Of a stretch of 64,000 bases of DNA, positions 1 through 7,982 are shown piece by piece (the first letter of the stretch is position 1; each line of letters starts with the position of its first letter). The stretch is from Sphingomonas sp. (lineage in GTDB: Bacteria; Pseudomonadota; Alphaproteobacteria; Sphingomonadales; Sphingomonadaceae). Below the pieces are notes generated by a model. That model was not told the origin of the DNA, searched no databases, and was given only the letters and a program-made list of their open reading frames with translations. The stretch spans positions 58,125 to 122,124 of the forward strand of contig JAFIGU010000044.1 in NCBI GenBank assembly GCA_017849555.1, read 5' to 3'. Position numbers and translations under genes: made by a program.

Positions 1-20
1 ACCTCCCATATGGGAGCAAA

Positions 21-989
21 ATGGCATTAAGCCGGATCGACGAGACCGAATTGCTCCTGCCGCTCTATGCGGGCGTACGCGACGAGCCGCATTGGGATAT
101 TTTTCTCGCCCGGTTGCGCCAGCGTGCGCGCGCCGATGCGGTGCATCTCGCGATCAGCCCGTTCGCGGCGACCTTGCCGCCGCCCTTGCCCCCGATCGCC
201 CCCGATCGGCTGCGGCCGGACCGCGTCTATGCCGCCGCCGAGCTCGAGGAGGCGCCGCCCGGCGACCTGCGCATCATGCGCGTCGCGGAGCCGGGCGGGG
301 CGAGCGCGGTGCTCGCGGTGTCGAGCGAGACGCGCGAATTCGCCGCGGCGGACAGCGCCTTGCTCTCCGCGATCGCGCCGCATCTCGCGGTCGCGCTCGC
401 CGGGCTGGCGCAGGCCGAGCGCCAGCGGCTGCGGCTCGCGATCGCCGAGGATGCGCTGGCGCGCGGCGGCACCGGCTGGAGCGCGTGCGACAGCGAGGCG
501 CGGGTGATCGATTGTGACCCGGTCGCCGCGCGCGCGATCGCGGCAGTGCCCGGCCAGCGGCTGCGCATCGGCGACGCCGAAGCCGAGCGCGCCCTGGCGG
601 CGCGCGCCGCGACCCCCGATGCGCCGCCGCGCGCGATCCTGCTTTCCGCCGCGCCCCGGCTCGAAGCGCTGCTGATCGCCCCGCCGGTCGCGCCGCCGAG
701 CGGGGCGACGCAGGTGCCGACGATGATCGCATTGCTCCGCACCCCGCCCGCCGCGGGGGGCGCGGCGCGCGTTGCGGCGGTCGCCGCGCTCCACGGCCTG
801 TCGCACAGCGAGGCGCGGCTCGCGCTCGCCTTGTGCGAAGGCACGAGCATCGCCGAGGCCGCCGCGGAGATCGGGCTGACGATCGAGACCGCGCGCAATT
901 ATTCGAAACGCCTCTACGCCAAGACCGGCGCGCGCGGGCAAGCCGATCTCGTCCGGCTGCTGCTCAACGGCGGCGGCGCGCTGGCGTGA
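21..989 (+). CDS. LuxR-family transcriptional regulator
   Basis: A 322-residue protein whose last ~65 residues form a LuxR-type helix-turn-helix: after LHGLSHSEARLALALCEG comes a scanning segment (SIAEAAAEIGLTIETARN) and a recognition helix with YSKRLYAKTG, as in GerE/LuxR DNA-binding domains. The first ~250 residues are Ala/Arg-rich and match no sensor domain I can name; a PAS- or GAF-like input domain is possible. The ATG is preceded by GGGAG. The gene lies at the window edge, so its upstream partners are unseen. No receiver-domain Asp motif is visible, so it does not look like a classical response regulator. The DNA-binding role is well supported; target genes and ligand are unknown. Confidence 0.8.
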   Translation: MALSRIDETELLLPLYAGVRDEPHWDIFLARLRQRARADAVHLAISPFAATLPPPLPPIAPDRLRPDRVYAAAELEEAPPGDLRIMRVAEPGGASAVLAVSSETREFAAADSALLSAIAPHLAVALAGLAQAERQRLRLAIAEDALARGGTGWSACDSEARVIDCDPVAARAIAAVPGQRLRIGDAEAERALAARAATPDAPPRAILLSAAPRLEALLIAPPVAPPSGATQVPTMIALLRTPPAAGGAARVAAVAALHGLSHSEARLALALCEGTSIAEAAAEIGLTIETARNYSKRLYAKTGARGQADLVRLLLNGGGALA

Positions 990-1315
990 GTGGAGACGCC
1001 CTCGCTGTATCCCCGCCTTGGGTCCCGCCTTCGCGGGAGCACATCGACGGCCGATACTCCGGTTCGGACGGAACCCCACGCCCCCTCGCGGGTTTAGCCT
1101 CGATAGCAGACCTCCCTGACAGGCGGCCCGCCGGACCTCGTTCGGCAGCCGCCTTTTTTTTCGCACCTCGGGCGGGTTGCCAGCGCGGCGCGCGCGCCAT
1201 AGGGCGAAGGGATGCGGACGAAGCGTGGCGCAGTTCGGCTCAGCGGCGGTTCAGGCGCAGCCGTGTCGATGGACATCGTGACCGGCCCCACCCGCCCTTG
1301 TCAGGAAAATCCCGC
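990..1315. other. Intergenic region with terminator and repeat fragment
   Basis: This 326-base gap holds a short hairpin near 1030 (a fragment of the CCCGCCTTCGCGGG repeat family), a perfect 5-bp hairpin GGTTC-ggacg-GAACC near 1061-1075, and a strong intrinsic terminator at 1121-1161. No convincing ORF is present. Having a terminator about 130 bases past the LuxR stop, after other foldable sequence, leaves room for a small RNA, but no known RNA family was recognised. Confidence 0.5.
1121..1161 (+). terminator. Rho-independent terminator
   Basis: AGGCGGC at 1121-1127 pairs with GCCGCCT at 1148-1154, and eight T residues follow (1154-1161). It probably ends the LuxR transcript or a small RNA from the preceding gap. 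Confidence 0.75.
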
Positions 1316-1804
1316 ATGATTGCCGCGCTGTTGCTGCTCCAGGCGGCCGCCGCCACGCCGGCCGCGCCGCCCGCCGTACCGCCCGGCCCCGGCCAGCCCC
1401 CGGCGACGATGATGGTCGAGCCCGCCGCGATGATGATCGCCGCCTGCGATCTCGACCATGACGGGCGCACCACTGCTGCGGAGCTCCATAGCTGCGTCGA
1501 GCGCAGCTTCGCCGCGATCGATACCGATCGCAAAGGCTCGCTCGGCTATATCGGTTTCGCCGACTGGGCCGAACGCTGGCTCGGCGATCGCAATGCGCTG
1601 CCGAGCCCGTTCGAGGTCGACACCGATGCCGACAATCGCATCACGCTGACCGAATTGCAGGTGAAGATGGCCGAGATCTTCCGCCGGCTCGATCGCGATC
1701 ATGACGGCGTGGTGACCCGCGCCGAATGCCTGACGATCCGCGCCGTCGTCCCCAGCAACCGCGCGCCGCAGGGCAAGCGCAAGGGCGGCCCCGCGCCGCA
1801 TTGA
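1316..1804 (+). CDS. EF-hand calcium-binding protein, probably exported
   Basis: A 162-residue protein with a short hydrophobic N-terminus ([18 protein letters not shown]) that looks like a weak signal peptide, then a Pro/Ala linker and four EF-hand-like loops starting near D45 ([12 protein letters not shown]), D69 ([10 protein letters not shown]), D102 ([12 protein letters not shown]) and D126 ([12 protein letters not shown]). The acidic residues at loop positions 1, 3, 5 and 12 are kept best in loops 1, 3 and 4; loop 2 is degenerate. The reading frame continues upstream to 833 without a stop, but ATG 1316 has AGGA about ten bases upstream and gives the signal-like start. It ends 23 bases before tgt. 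Calcium binding is inferred from the loops; the partner is unknown. Confidence 0.8.
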   Translation: MIAALLLLQAAAATPAAPPAVPPGPGQPPATMMVEPAAMMIAACDLDHDGRTTAAELHSCVERSFAAIDTDRKGSLGYIGFADWAERWLGDRNALPSPFEVDTDADNRITLTELQVKMAEIFRRLDRDHDGVVTRAECLTIRAVVPSNRAPQGKRKGGPAPH

Positions 1805-1827
1805 TCGACCGGACCTATTCCCACGCA

Positions 1828-2967
1828 ATGACCACCGACCGTTTCACCTTCTCGATCGCCGCCAGCTGTGGCGCGGCGCGCACCGGCACGATCGCGATGC
1901 GGCGCGGCACGATCCGCACCCCCGCGTTCATGCCGGTCGGCACCGCCGCCACCGTCAAGGCGATGAAGCCCGCCGATGTCGCCGCCTCGGGGGCGGACAT
2001 CATCCTCGGCAACACCTATCATCTGATGCTCCGCCCCGGCGCCGAGCGGGTCGCACGATTGGGCGGGCTCCACGGCTTCATGGGGTGGGACAAGCCGATC
2101 CTCACCGATTCGGGCGGCTATCAGGTGATGAGCCTCGCCGATCTCACCAAGCGCAGCGAGGAAGGGGTGTCGTTCAAGAGCCATCTCGACGGCTCGCGGC
2201 ACTTGCTCTCCCCCGAACGCTCGATCGAGATCCAGCGGCTGCTCGGCTCGAACATCGTCATGGCGTTCGACGAACTCGTCCCGACCACCTCGACCCGCGA
2301 GGTGCAGGCGGCGGCGATGGAGCGATCGATGCGCTGGGCGAAGCGCAGCCGCGCCGCATTCGATGCGGGCGGCGAGCATGCCGCGGCGAATGCGATCTTC
2401 GGCATCCAGCAGGGTGCGCTCGACGAAGGGCTGCGCAAGGCCTCCGCCGACGCGCTGACCGATATCGGCTTCCACGGCTATGCGATCGGCGGGCTCGCGG
2501 TCGGCGAGGGCCAGGAGGCGATGTTCGGCTGCCTCGATTTCGCGCCGGGGCAATTGCCGGCGGACAAGCCGCGCTATCTGATGGGGGTCGGCAAGCCCGA
2601 CGATATCGTCGGCGCGGTCGAGCGCGGGGTCGATATGTTCGATTGCGTGCTGCCGACCCGCTCGGGGCGCACCGGCCAGGCCTTTACCCGCAACGGCCCG
2701 ATCAACATCCGCAACGCGCGCTTCGCCGAGGATCAGGCGCCGCTCGACGCCGCCTGCCCGTGCCCGGTGTGCAATCAGTGGAGCCGCGCCTATCTCCACC
2801 ATCTCGTCCGCGCGGGCGAGATTCTCGGCGCGATGCTGATGACCGAGCACAACATCTGGTTCTACGAAACGTTGATGGCGGATCTGCGCGCGTCGATCGC
2901 CGGGGGCAATCTGCCCGCGTTCGCCAATGCGTTTCGCGCCGCCTATTACGGAAACCAAGGAGAGTAA
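1828..2967 (+). CDS. tgt: tRNA-guanine(34) transglycosylase
   Basis: Exchanges guanine-34 of GUN anticodons for preQ1 in queuosine biosynthesis. The 379 residues match the family length. Visible landmarks are DSGGYQV near residue 94 (the Asp equivalent to D102 of the Zymomonas enzyme), the nucleophile region [14 protein letters not shown] near residue 280, and a C-terminal zinc site, CPCPVC followed by a His in YLHHL. The frame is open from 1726, but ATG 1828 (MTTDRFTF) gives the family-typical start. A small membrane-protein gene follows after two bases and is probably co-transcribed. A queuosine-precursor transporter lies elsewhere in the window at 30320. Confidence 0.97.
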   Translation: MTTDRFTFSIAASCGAARTGTIAMRRGTIRTPAFMPVGTAATVKAMKPADVAASGADIILGNTYHLMLRPGAERVARLGGLHGFMGWDKPILTDSGGYQVMSLADLTKRSEEGVSFKSHLDGSRHLLSPERSIEIQRLLGSNIVMAFDELVPTTSTREVQAAAMERSMRWAKRSRAAFDAGGEHAAANAIFGIQQGALDEGLRKASADALTDIGFHGYAIGGLAVGEGQEAMFGCLDFAPGQLPADKPRYLMGVGKPDDIVGAVERGVDMFDCVLPTRSGRTGQAFTRNGPINIRNARFAEDQAPLDAACPCPVCNQWSRAYLHHLVRAGEILGAMLMTEHNIWFYETLMADLRASIAGGNLPAFANAFRAAYYGNQGE

Positions 2968-2969
2968 GC

Positions 2970-3158
2970 GTGACCGACGAACCCAACGAAATCCTCGCCG
3001 CCGCCGCCGAAGCCAAGGCGCATGAGGAAGGCGCCAGCCATGCGAAGCGCGAGGCGCGCAAGCGCAACTGGAACATCGGCAAGATCGGTCTCGGTGTCGG
3101 CATCGGCTCCGCCGCGGTCGCCGCCGCGGTGCTATTCGCCAATCGCGACAAGAAGTGA
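2970..3158 (+). CDS. Small single-pass membrane protein
   Basis: A 62-residue protein starting at GTG 2970, with AAGGAGAG at 2957-2964 as ribosome binding site, overlapping the end of tgt. The N-terminal half is charged and rich in Ala, Glu and Lys/Arg (KREARKRNWN), followed by one hydrophobic Gly/Ala segment (IGLGVGIGSAAVAAAVLFA) and a short basic tail, NRDKK. This suggests a cytoplasmic N-terminus with a C-terminal membrane anchor. The spacing to tgt (two bases) suggests co-transcription. I do not recognise a named family and assign no function. Confidence 0.7.
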   Translation: MTDEPNEILAAAAEAKAHEEGASHAKREARKRNWNIGKIGLGVGIGSAAVAAAVLFANRDKK

Positions 3159-3184
3159 TCCCGCCGCTTTCCTGAAAGGACCTT

Positions 3185-5998
3185 ATGCGCCGCATCCTGC
3201 CGCTGCTGCTCGCTACGATCGCTGCGCCCGCGCTGGCCGAACCGCCGCCGCCGCTCCCGGCGGTCAAGCCGATCGCCTTTACCGAACGGACGCTCGCCAA
3301 CGGCCTGCGCGTCTACGCGATCCGCGACACTGCGACGCCCAACGTCTCGGTGCAGATGTGGTATGACGTCGGCGGGCGTGACGATCCGCGCGGGCGATCG
3401 GGGTTCGCGCACCTCTTCGAACATCTCATGTTCAAGGCGACGCGCAACCTCCACGCCGAGCAGTTCGACCGGCTGACCGAGGATGTCGGCGGCTATAACA
3501 ACGCCTCGACCGGCGACGATTACACCAATTATTTCGAGGTCGTCCCCGCCAATCACCTCCAGCGGCTGCTGTTCGCCGAGGCCGATCGCATGGCCTCGCT
3601 GATCGTCGATCCGGCAGGCTTCGCCTCCGAGCGCGACGTGGTGAAGGAGGAGTTCCGCCAGTCGGTGCTCGCGCGGCCTTATGGCAAGCTCGATTCGCTG
3701 TACCTCCCCGCGCTTGCCTATCAGCATCATCCTTATGCGCGCGGGGTGATCGGCAGCATCGCCAACCTCGATGCGGCGACGATCGACGATGTGCGCGCCT
3801 TCCACGCGACCTATTACCGCCCCGACAATGCGATCCTGGTCGTCGCGGGCAATTTCGATCCCGCCGCGCTCGATCGCTGGGTCGACCAATATTTCGCGCC
3901 GATCAAACGCCCCGATCAGCCGATCCCGCGCGTCGCCGCGACCGAGCCGGTGCGTACCGCCCCGGTCGCGGTGACGGTACACGAGCCCAACACCCCGCTC
4001 CCCGCGATCGCCTTGAGCTATCCGCTGCCGCCCGATCGCACCGCGGACATGCCCGCGCTGATGGTGATGCAGGCGATCCTCGCGCGCGGCGAAAGCTCGC
4101 GGCTGCACGAGAGCCTCGTCTATCGCGCCGGGCTGGCGCAATCGGTCGATGCAACGCTCGATTCGCGCGCCGGGCCGGGCAAGCTCGACATCATCGCGAT
4201 CGCCGCCGGGGGCAAGACCGCCGATGCGGTCGAACAGGCGCTGCGCGGCGAGATCGCGCGGATGCGCGACGCCCCGGTCTCGGCGGCCGAGCTTGCCGAG
4301 GCCAAGACCGAAATCCTCACCGATGCGTTGAAGGCGATGGAAACCGCCGAGGGCCGCGCGCGTGTCATTGCCTCCTCGGTGCTGATCGACGGCGACCCGC
4401 GCGCCACCGAACGCCAGCTCGAAGCGGTCCGCGCGGTGACCGTCGCCGATGTGCAGCGCGTCGCGCGGACCTGGCTGGCCGACGATCGCGTCGCGGCAAT
4501 CCGCTATCTTCCCGCCGCCGAAGGCGCCGCGCCCGAAGCCGGGATCGCGGTCGCCGCGACGGTCGAGACCCGGCCGCTCGTCGCGCCGCGCGACATCGCC
4601 GTCGTCACCGCCGCGTCCGACGCCGAGCGCGTCCCGCTGCCCCCGCTCGGGCCGGTGGTCGCGGGCCATGTGCCGACCCCGAGCGCGACCCGCCTCGCCA
4701 ACGGGCTGACGGTGGTGACGGTCGAGCGGCACGACGTGCCGCTGGTCACCGCGCGGCTGATCGGCACCGCGGGCGCGGCGCGCGACGCGACGGGCAAGGC
4801 AGGCACCGCCAGCCTCGCCGCCACCTTGCTGACCCGCGGCACCGCCACCCGCTCAGCGACCGAGATCGCGCGCGCCGCCGAGGCGCTCGGCGCCTCGCTC
4901 GACACCGGCGCAGGGCGCGAGGGCAGCGCGATCGGCATCACCGTCGCGACCCCGGCGCTGTCGCCCGCGCTCGACATCCTCGCCGATGCCGCGCGCCACG
5001 CGACGCTCGCCCCGGCCGAGCTGGAGCGCGCCCGCGCGCAGGCGATCGACGCGACACAGGTGACGCTGACCGATCCGATGGAACTCGCCGGGCTCGCCGC
5101 CGATCGCGCCCTGTTCGGCGCATCGGCTTATGGCGGCGCGGTCGACGGCACCCCCGCCTCGCTCAAGGCGATCACCCGCGGCGATGTGCAACGAGCCTAT
5201 GCCGCGGCCTGGTCGCCCGATCGCGCGACGCTGATCCTGACCGGCGACATCACCCCCGCCGCCGCCAAGGCGCTCGCCGAGCGCTGGTTCGGCGACTGGC
5301 GCGCGGACGGCGCGACCCCCGCCGCGCTCCCTACGCCGGTCCCCATGGCCCGCCCGCGCACGATCGCGATCGACCTGCCCGATGCGGGTCAGGCCGGGGT
5401 GGTCGTCTCGCGCGGGGCGATCGCGCGCGGCGACGGGCGCTACTATCCCGCGCTGATCGCCAATACCGTGCTCGGCGGCGGCTATACCTCGCGGCTCAAT
5501 CAGGAGATCCGCATCAAGCGCGGGCTCTCCTATGGCGCGCGCAGCGATCTTCACGCCGATCGCGACACCGGCTGGATCAGCGCCGGGGCCTCGACCAAGA
5601 ACGCCTCCGCCCCCGAGGTCGTCGGGCTGATCGCGGGCGAGATGCAGCGGCTGGGCACCGCGCCGATCACCGCGAGCGAGCTCGAAACGCGGCGCTCGGT
5701 GCTGATCGGCGGGTTCGGCCGGCAGATCGAACGCACCGCCGGGCTGGCGACGCTGGTCGCCAACCAGTTGCTCGACGGGTTGCCGGTCGATGAAATGACG
5801 CGCTACACCGCGCAGGTGCGCGATACGCCGACCGCGGCGGTGCAGCGGGCGGCGGCGACGCTGTTCGATCCGGCGGCCACGGTGACAGTGGTGGTCGGCG
5901 ACGCGCGGCAATTCGGCGACGCGCTGCGCAAGGCGCGGCCGGCGACCGAGACGATCCCGGCGACCGCGCTCAACCTCGACAGCGCGACGTTGCGGTAG
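3185..5998 (+). CDS. M16 family zinc metallopeptidase, two-domain, exported
   Basis: A 937-residue periplasmic protease with a cleavable signal peptide (MRRILPLLLATIAAPALA). The inverted zinc motif HxxEH is seen as HLFEH at residues 76-80, with the distal Glu in ERDVVKEEF. The M16 fold is duplicated: the second half (from about residue 490, TPSATRLANGLTVVTVE) has the fold pattern but SLAATLL in place of HxxEH, so it is probably non-catalytic, as in many two-domain M16 proteins. AGGA at 3177-3180 precedes the ATG. It follows the small membrane gene by 26 bases. The substrate cannot be told from sequence. Confidence 0.92.
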   Translation: MRRILPLLLATIAAPALAEPPPPLPAVKPIAFTERTLANGLRVYAIRDTATPNVSVQMWYDVGGRDDPRGRSGFAHLFEHLMFKATRNLHAEQFDRLTEDVGGYNNASTGDDYTNYFEVVPANHLQRLLFAEADRMASLIVDPAGFASERDVVKEEFRQSVLARPYGKLDSLYLPALAYQHHPYARGVIGSIANLDAATIDDVRAFHATYYRPDNAILVVAGNFDPAALDRWVDQYFAPIKRPDQPIPRVAATEPVRTAPVAVTVHEPNTPLPAIALSYPLPPDRTADMPALMVMQAILARGESSRLHESLVYRAGLAQSVDATLDSRAGPGKLDIIAIAAGGKTADAVEQALRGEIARMRDAPVSAAELAEAKTEILTDALKAMETAEGRARVIASSVLIDGDPRATERQLEAVRAVTVADVQRVARTWLADDRVAAIRYLPAAEGAAPEAGIAVAATVETRPLVAPRDIAVVTAASDAERVPLPPLGPVVAGHVPTPSATRLANGLTVVTVERHDVPLVTARLIGTAGAARDATGKAGTASLAATLLTRGTATRSATEIARAAEALGASLDTGAGREGSAIGITVATPALSPALDILADAARHATLAPAELERARAQAIDATQVTLTDPMELAGLAADRALFGASAYGGAVDGTPASLKAITRGDVQRAYAAAWSPDRATLILTGDITPAAAKALAERWFGDWRADGATPAALPTPVPMARPRTIAIDLPDAGQAGVVVSRGAIARGDGRYYPALIANTVLGGGYTSRLNQEIRIKRGLSYGARSDLHADRDTGWISAGASTKNASAPEVVGLIAGEMQRLGTAPITASELETRRSVLIGGFGRQIERTAGLATLVANQLLDGLPVDEMTRYTAQVRDTPTAAVQRAAATLFDPAATVTVVVGDARQFGDALRKARPATETIPATALNLDSATLR

Positions 5999-6039
5999 GG
6001 TGCGTTCCCGCGACGAAGGAAATCGTAAATCGCGCGCGC

Positions 6040-6052
6040 TATAGCGACGGCG
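6040..6052 (+). promoter_or_regulatory. Possible -10 box of a leaderless transcript
   Basis: TATAGC at 6040-6045 is followed by seven bases and then ATG 6053. The predicted transcription start therefore falls on or next to the start codon, and no Shine-Dalgarno is visible. No convincing -35 is seen 17 bases upstream. Confidence 0.35.
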
Positions 6053-7006
6053 ATGACGGCGATGCACCACAGCGAGATTCGCGCGTTGCGCGCCGCGCGC
6101 CACAGCGCGTGGCCGCGCGTCGCGCTGATCGTGATGTCGCTGACCGCCGCCGCAGGCGTCGCGCTGTCGCTGCTGCCGCCTGAGCCGGCACCTCCTGCCC
6201 CGCGCGTTCCGATCACCGCGCCACCCGAGACCGGGCTCCCCGCCTTCGCCTCGCCCGCGCGCGGCACCACCGGCACGATCGCCCTGCCCCCCGTCCCGCG
6301 CGGCGCCAGCGCGGTCGGCGATGCGACAGTGACCGCGGCGGCGCCCTTCTCCACCCGGCTGGCGAGCACGATCGACCGCGCCCGCGCGCTCGAATGCCTG
6401 TCGGCGGCGGTCTATTACGAGGCCGGCGCGGAAAGCGATGCCGGACAACGCGCGGTGGCGCAGGTGGTGGTGAACCGCGTCCGCCACCCGGCCTTTCCGC
6501 CGACCGTCTGCGGGGTGGTCTATCAGGGCGCGGCGCGCGGCAGCGGGTGCCAGTTCAGCTTCGCCTGCGACGGCGCGGCGGCGCGCATCCCCTCGCGCGA
6601 CGGCTGGGCGCGCGCGGCGCGCAACGCTGCCGCGATCCTCGCCGGGCAGGTGTTCGCACCGGTCGGGCTGGCGACGCATTATCACACCTATGCGGTGACC
6701 CCGGCGTGGAACCGCACCTTGGTGATGACCGATGTGGTCGGCGCGCATTTCTTCCATCGCTGGAAGGGCTATTGGGGCACCGCCGCCGCCTTCGGCCGCG
6801 CCTATCGCGGCGGCGAGCCGCAACCCACGCTCCCCGCGCCGCCGCCCGTGGTCCCCGCGCCGCTGCCCGTTCCGGTCGCGGTCACGCCGACCCAGCCGGC
6901 GCATGCCGAAAGCGGCATCGCGTTGCGCGACGCCACTCCGGACAATCTGCCCCGCCAACCGCAGATCCTCGATCGCTGGAAGGATTCGGGGAAACCGCTG
7001 CGCTGA
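6053..7006 (+). CDS. SleB-like cell wall hydrolase, membrane-anchored
   Basis: A 317-residue protein with one N-terminal transmembrane segment (VALIVMSLTAAAGVALSLL), a Pro-rich linker, then a Hydrolase_2/SleB-type domain at about 115-235: ECLSAAVYYEAGAESDAGQ, VVNRVRHPAFP, CGVVYQG and CQFSFACDG are family hallmarks, including the catalytic Glu in YYEAG. The C-terminal ~80 residues are Pro-rich and low complexity. SleB enzymes cut peptidoglycan glycan strands. A second in-frame ATG lies at 6062. The TGA at 7004-7006 directly abuts the stop of the convergent gene. Confidence 0.88.
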   Translation: MTAMHHSEIRALRAARHSAWPRVALIVMSLTAAAGVALSLLPPEPAPPAPRVPITAPPETGLPAFASPARGTTGTIALPPVPRGASAVGDATVTAAAPFSTRLASTIDRARALECLSAAVYYEAGAESDAGQRAVAQVVVNRVRHPAFPPTVCGVVYQGAARGSGCQFSFACDGAAARIPSRDGWARAARNAAAILAGQVFAPVGLATHYHTYAVTPAWNRTLVMTDVVGAHFFHRWKGYWGTAAAFGRAYRGGEPQPTLPAPPPVVPAPLPVPVAVTPTQPAHAESGIALRDATPDNLPRQPQILDRWKDSGKPLR

Positions 7007-7329
7007 TTACCAGCGCGCGCGGCGATCATGCTTTTCGAAGCGCACCTGCGCGCTCAGCCGGTCGAAGCGGCGATCGAGATCGGCGCGCTCGGCGATCGTC
7101 AGCCCGCCGCGGCGATAACGCGCCTCGAGCCCCTGCAGATCGCGCAGCTGGGTGCGCAGCCGCATCGCCTCCGGCCGGTGAGGCTGCCGTTGCGCACGCC
7201 CTGATCGATCCGCACGTTGAGATTGGCGACGCGCTGGCCGACCGGCACCCACGGCGCCGCTGCCGCGACAGTCGGCACCGAAAGCGCGAGCCCGATCCCG
7301 GCGGCGATCATCGTCAGTTTCTTGTTCAT
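7007..7329 (-). pseudogene. Small exported protein gene, split by a one-base frameshift
   Basis: Reading from ATG 7329 gives a signal peptide (MNKKLTMIAAGIGLALSVPT, then VAAAA) followed by VGQRVANLNVRIDQGVRNGSLTG. That frame then becomes unrelated Arg/Cys-rich sequence. The -1-related frame carries the natural continuation EAMRLRTQLRDLQGLEARYR, GGLTIAERADLDRRFDRLSA and QVRFEKHDRRARW, ending at 7007. The halves join if one base is restored at about 7169-7182, giving LTGREAMRL. Similar small exported proteins with repeated RxDRRFDRLSAQ motifs occur in sphingomonads. The cause may be a real mutation or a sequencing error. Function unknown. Confidence 0.65.
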
Positions 7330-7457
7330 CCATCTGCTCCTTACGCGGCCGTTACGCTGGCCAAGGAGAGGGATGCCGCGGGACTGTCCCGCAAATGTCC
7401 CGGAACGACGACATAATTGTCGCAAACTGTCGCCGTTCCGGGAAACCGATCAGCCGA

Positions 7458-7865
7458 TCAGCGGCAACGCACGTTGTTCTTGTCGATCGACTTGCCGAGC
7501 AACGCGCCGCCCGCGCCGCCGAGCAGCGCGCCCAGCACGCCCGACCCACCCGGCGCGATCGCCGCGCCGAGCGCGCCGCCGGCGATGCCGCCGACGATCA
7601 GCCCGGTCGTGCCGTCCGACCGGCGGCAATAATAGCGCCCGTCCCGGCCGACATAGACGCGATCATTGTTGCTCAGCCGGCGCTCGCGATACCGCGCGTC
7701 GTCACGATAATATTGATCGGCATAATAGCCGTTCGAGTTCGGATCGGGCCGATTGTAATCGTAGCGGCGATAGTCGTTGCCGTAATAGCCGGGACCGCCG
7801 CCATCGTCGACGCACCCCGTCAACAGCACCGCCGCGCCGAATGCGGCAAACGCAACCTTTCGCAT
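7458..7865 (-). CDS. Glycine-zipper outer membrane lipoprotein
   Basis: A 135-residue protein with a lipoprotein signal ending in LLTGC (Cys near residue 18), a Tyr/Asp/Arg-rich middle (GYYGNDYRRYDYNRPDPN), a segment RVYVGRDGRYYCRRSDGTTG, and a C-terminal glycine-zipper (GLIVGGIAGGALGAAIAPGG, then GALLGGAGGALLG) like the 2TM domain of SlyB/OsmB-type lipoproteins. It closely resembles the exported protein at 53431 in layout. Such proteins sit in the outer membrane and are linked to envelope integrity; the exact role is unknown. The gene is monocistronic on the minus strand. Confidence 0.82.
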   Translation of the reverse strand: MRKVAFAAFGAAVLLTGCVDDGGGPGYYGNDYRRYDYNRPDPNSNGYYADQYYRDDARYRERRLSNNDRVYVGRDGRYYCRRSDGTTGLIVGGIAGGALGAAIAPGGSGVLGALLGGAGGALLGKSIDKNNVRCR

Positions 7866-7982
7866 CGCATGCTCTCCATCGTTCCCAATGGAGTAAAATG
7901 GTTTCGCTCGCGAAAGGTTGCGCTCAACAGCTTGGTTTGTACGGAATGATGCACAGCCCGCGGCAAAAGCGGGCCGATGCGG

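Noticed and set aside
1036-1161. Possible SRP or 6S RNA
   Set aside because: None of the conserved core sequences of either RNA is present; kept only as an unnamed structured gap.
27-1166. Long minus-strand ORF opposite the LuxR gene
   Set aside because: Arg/Gly-rich low-complexity translation with no motif; a mirror of the real gene, as usual in GC-rich DNA.
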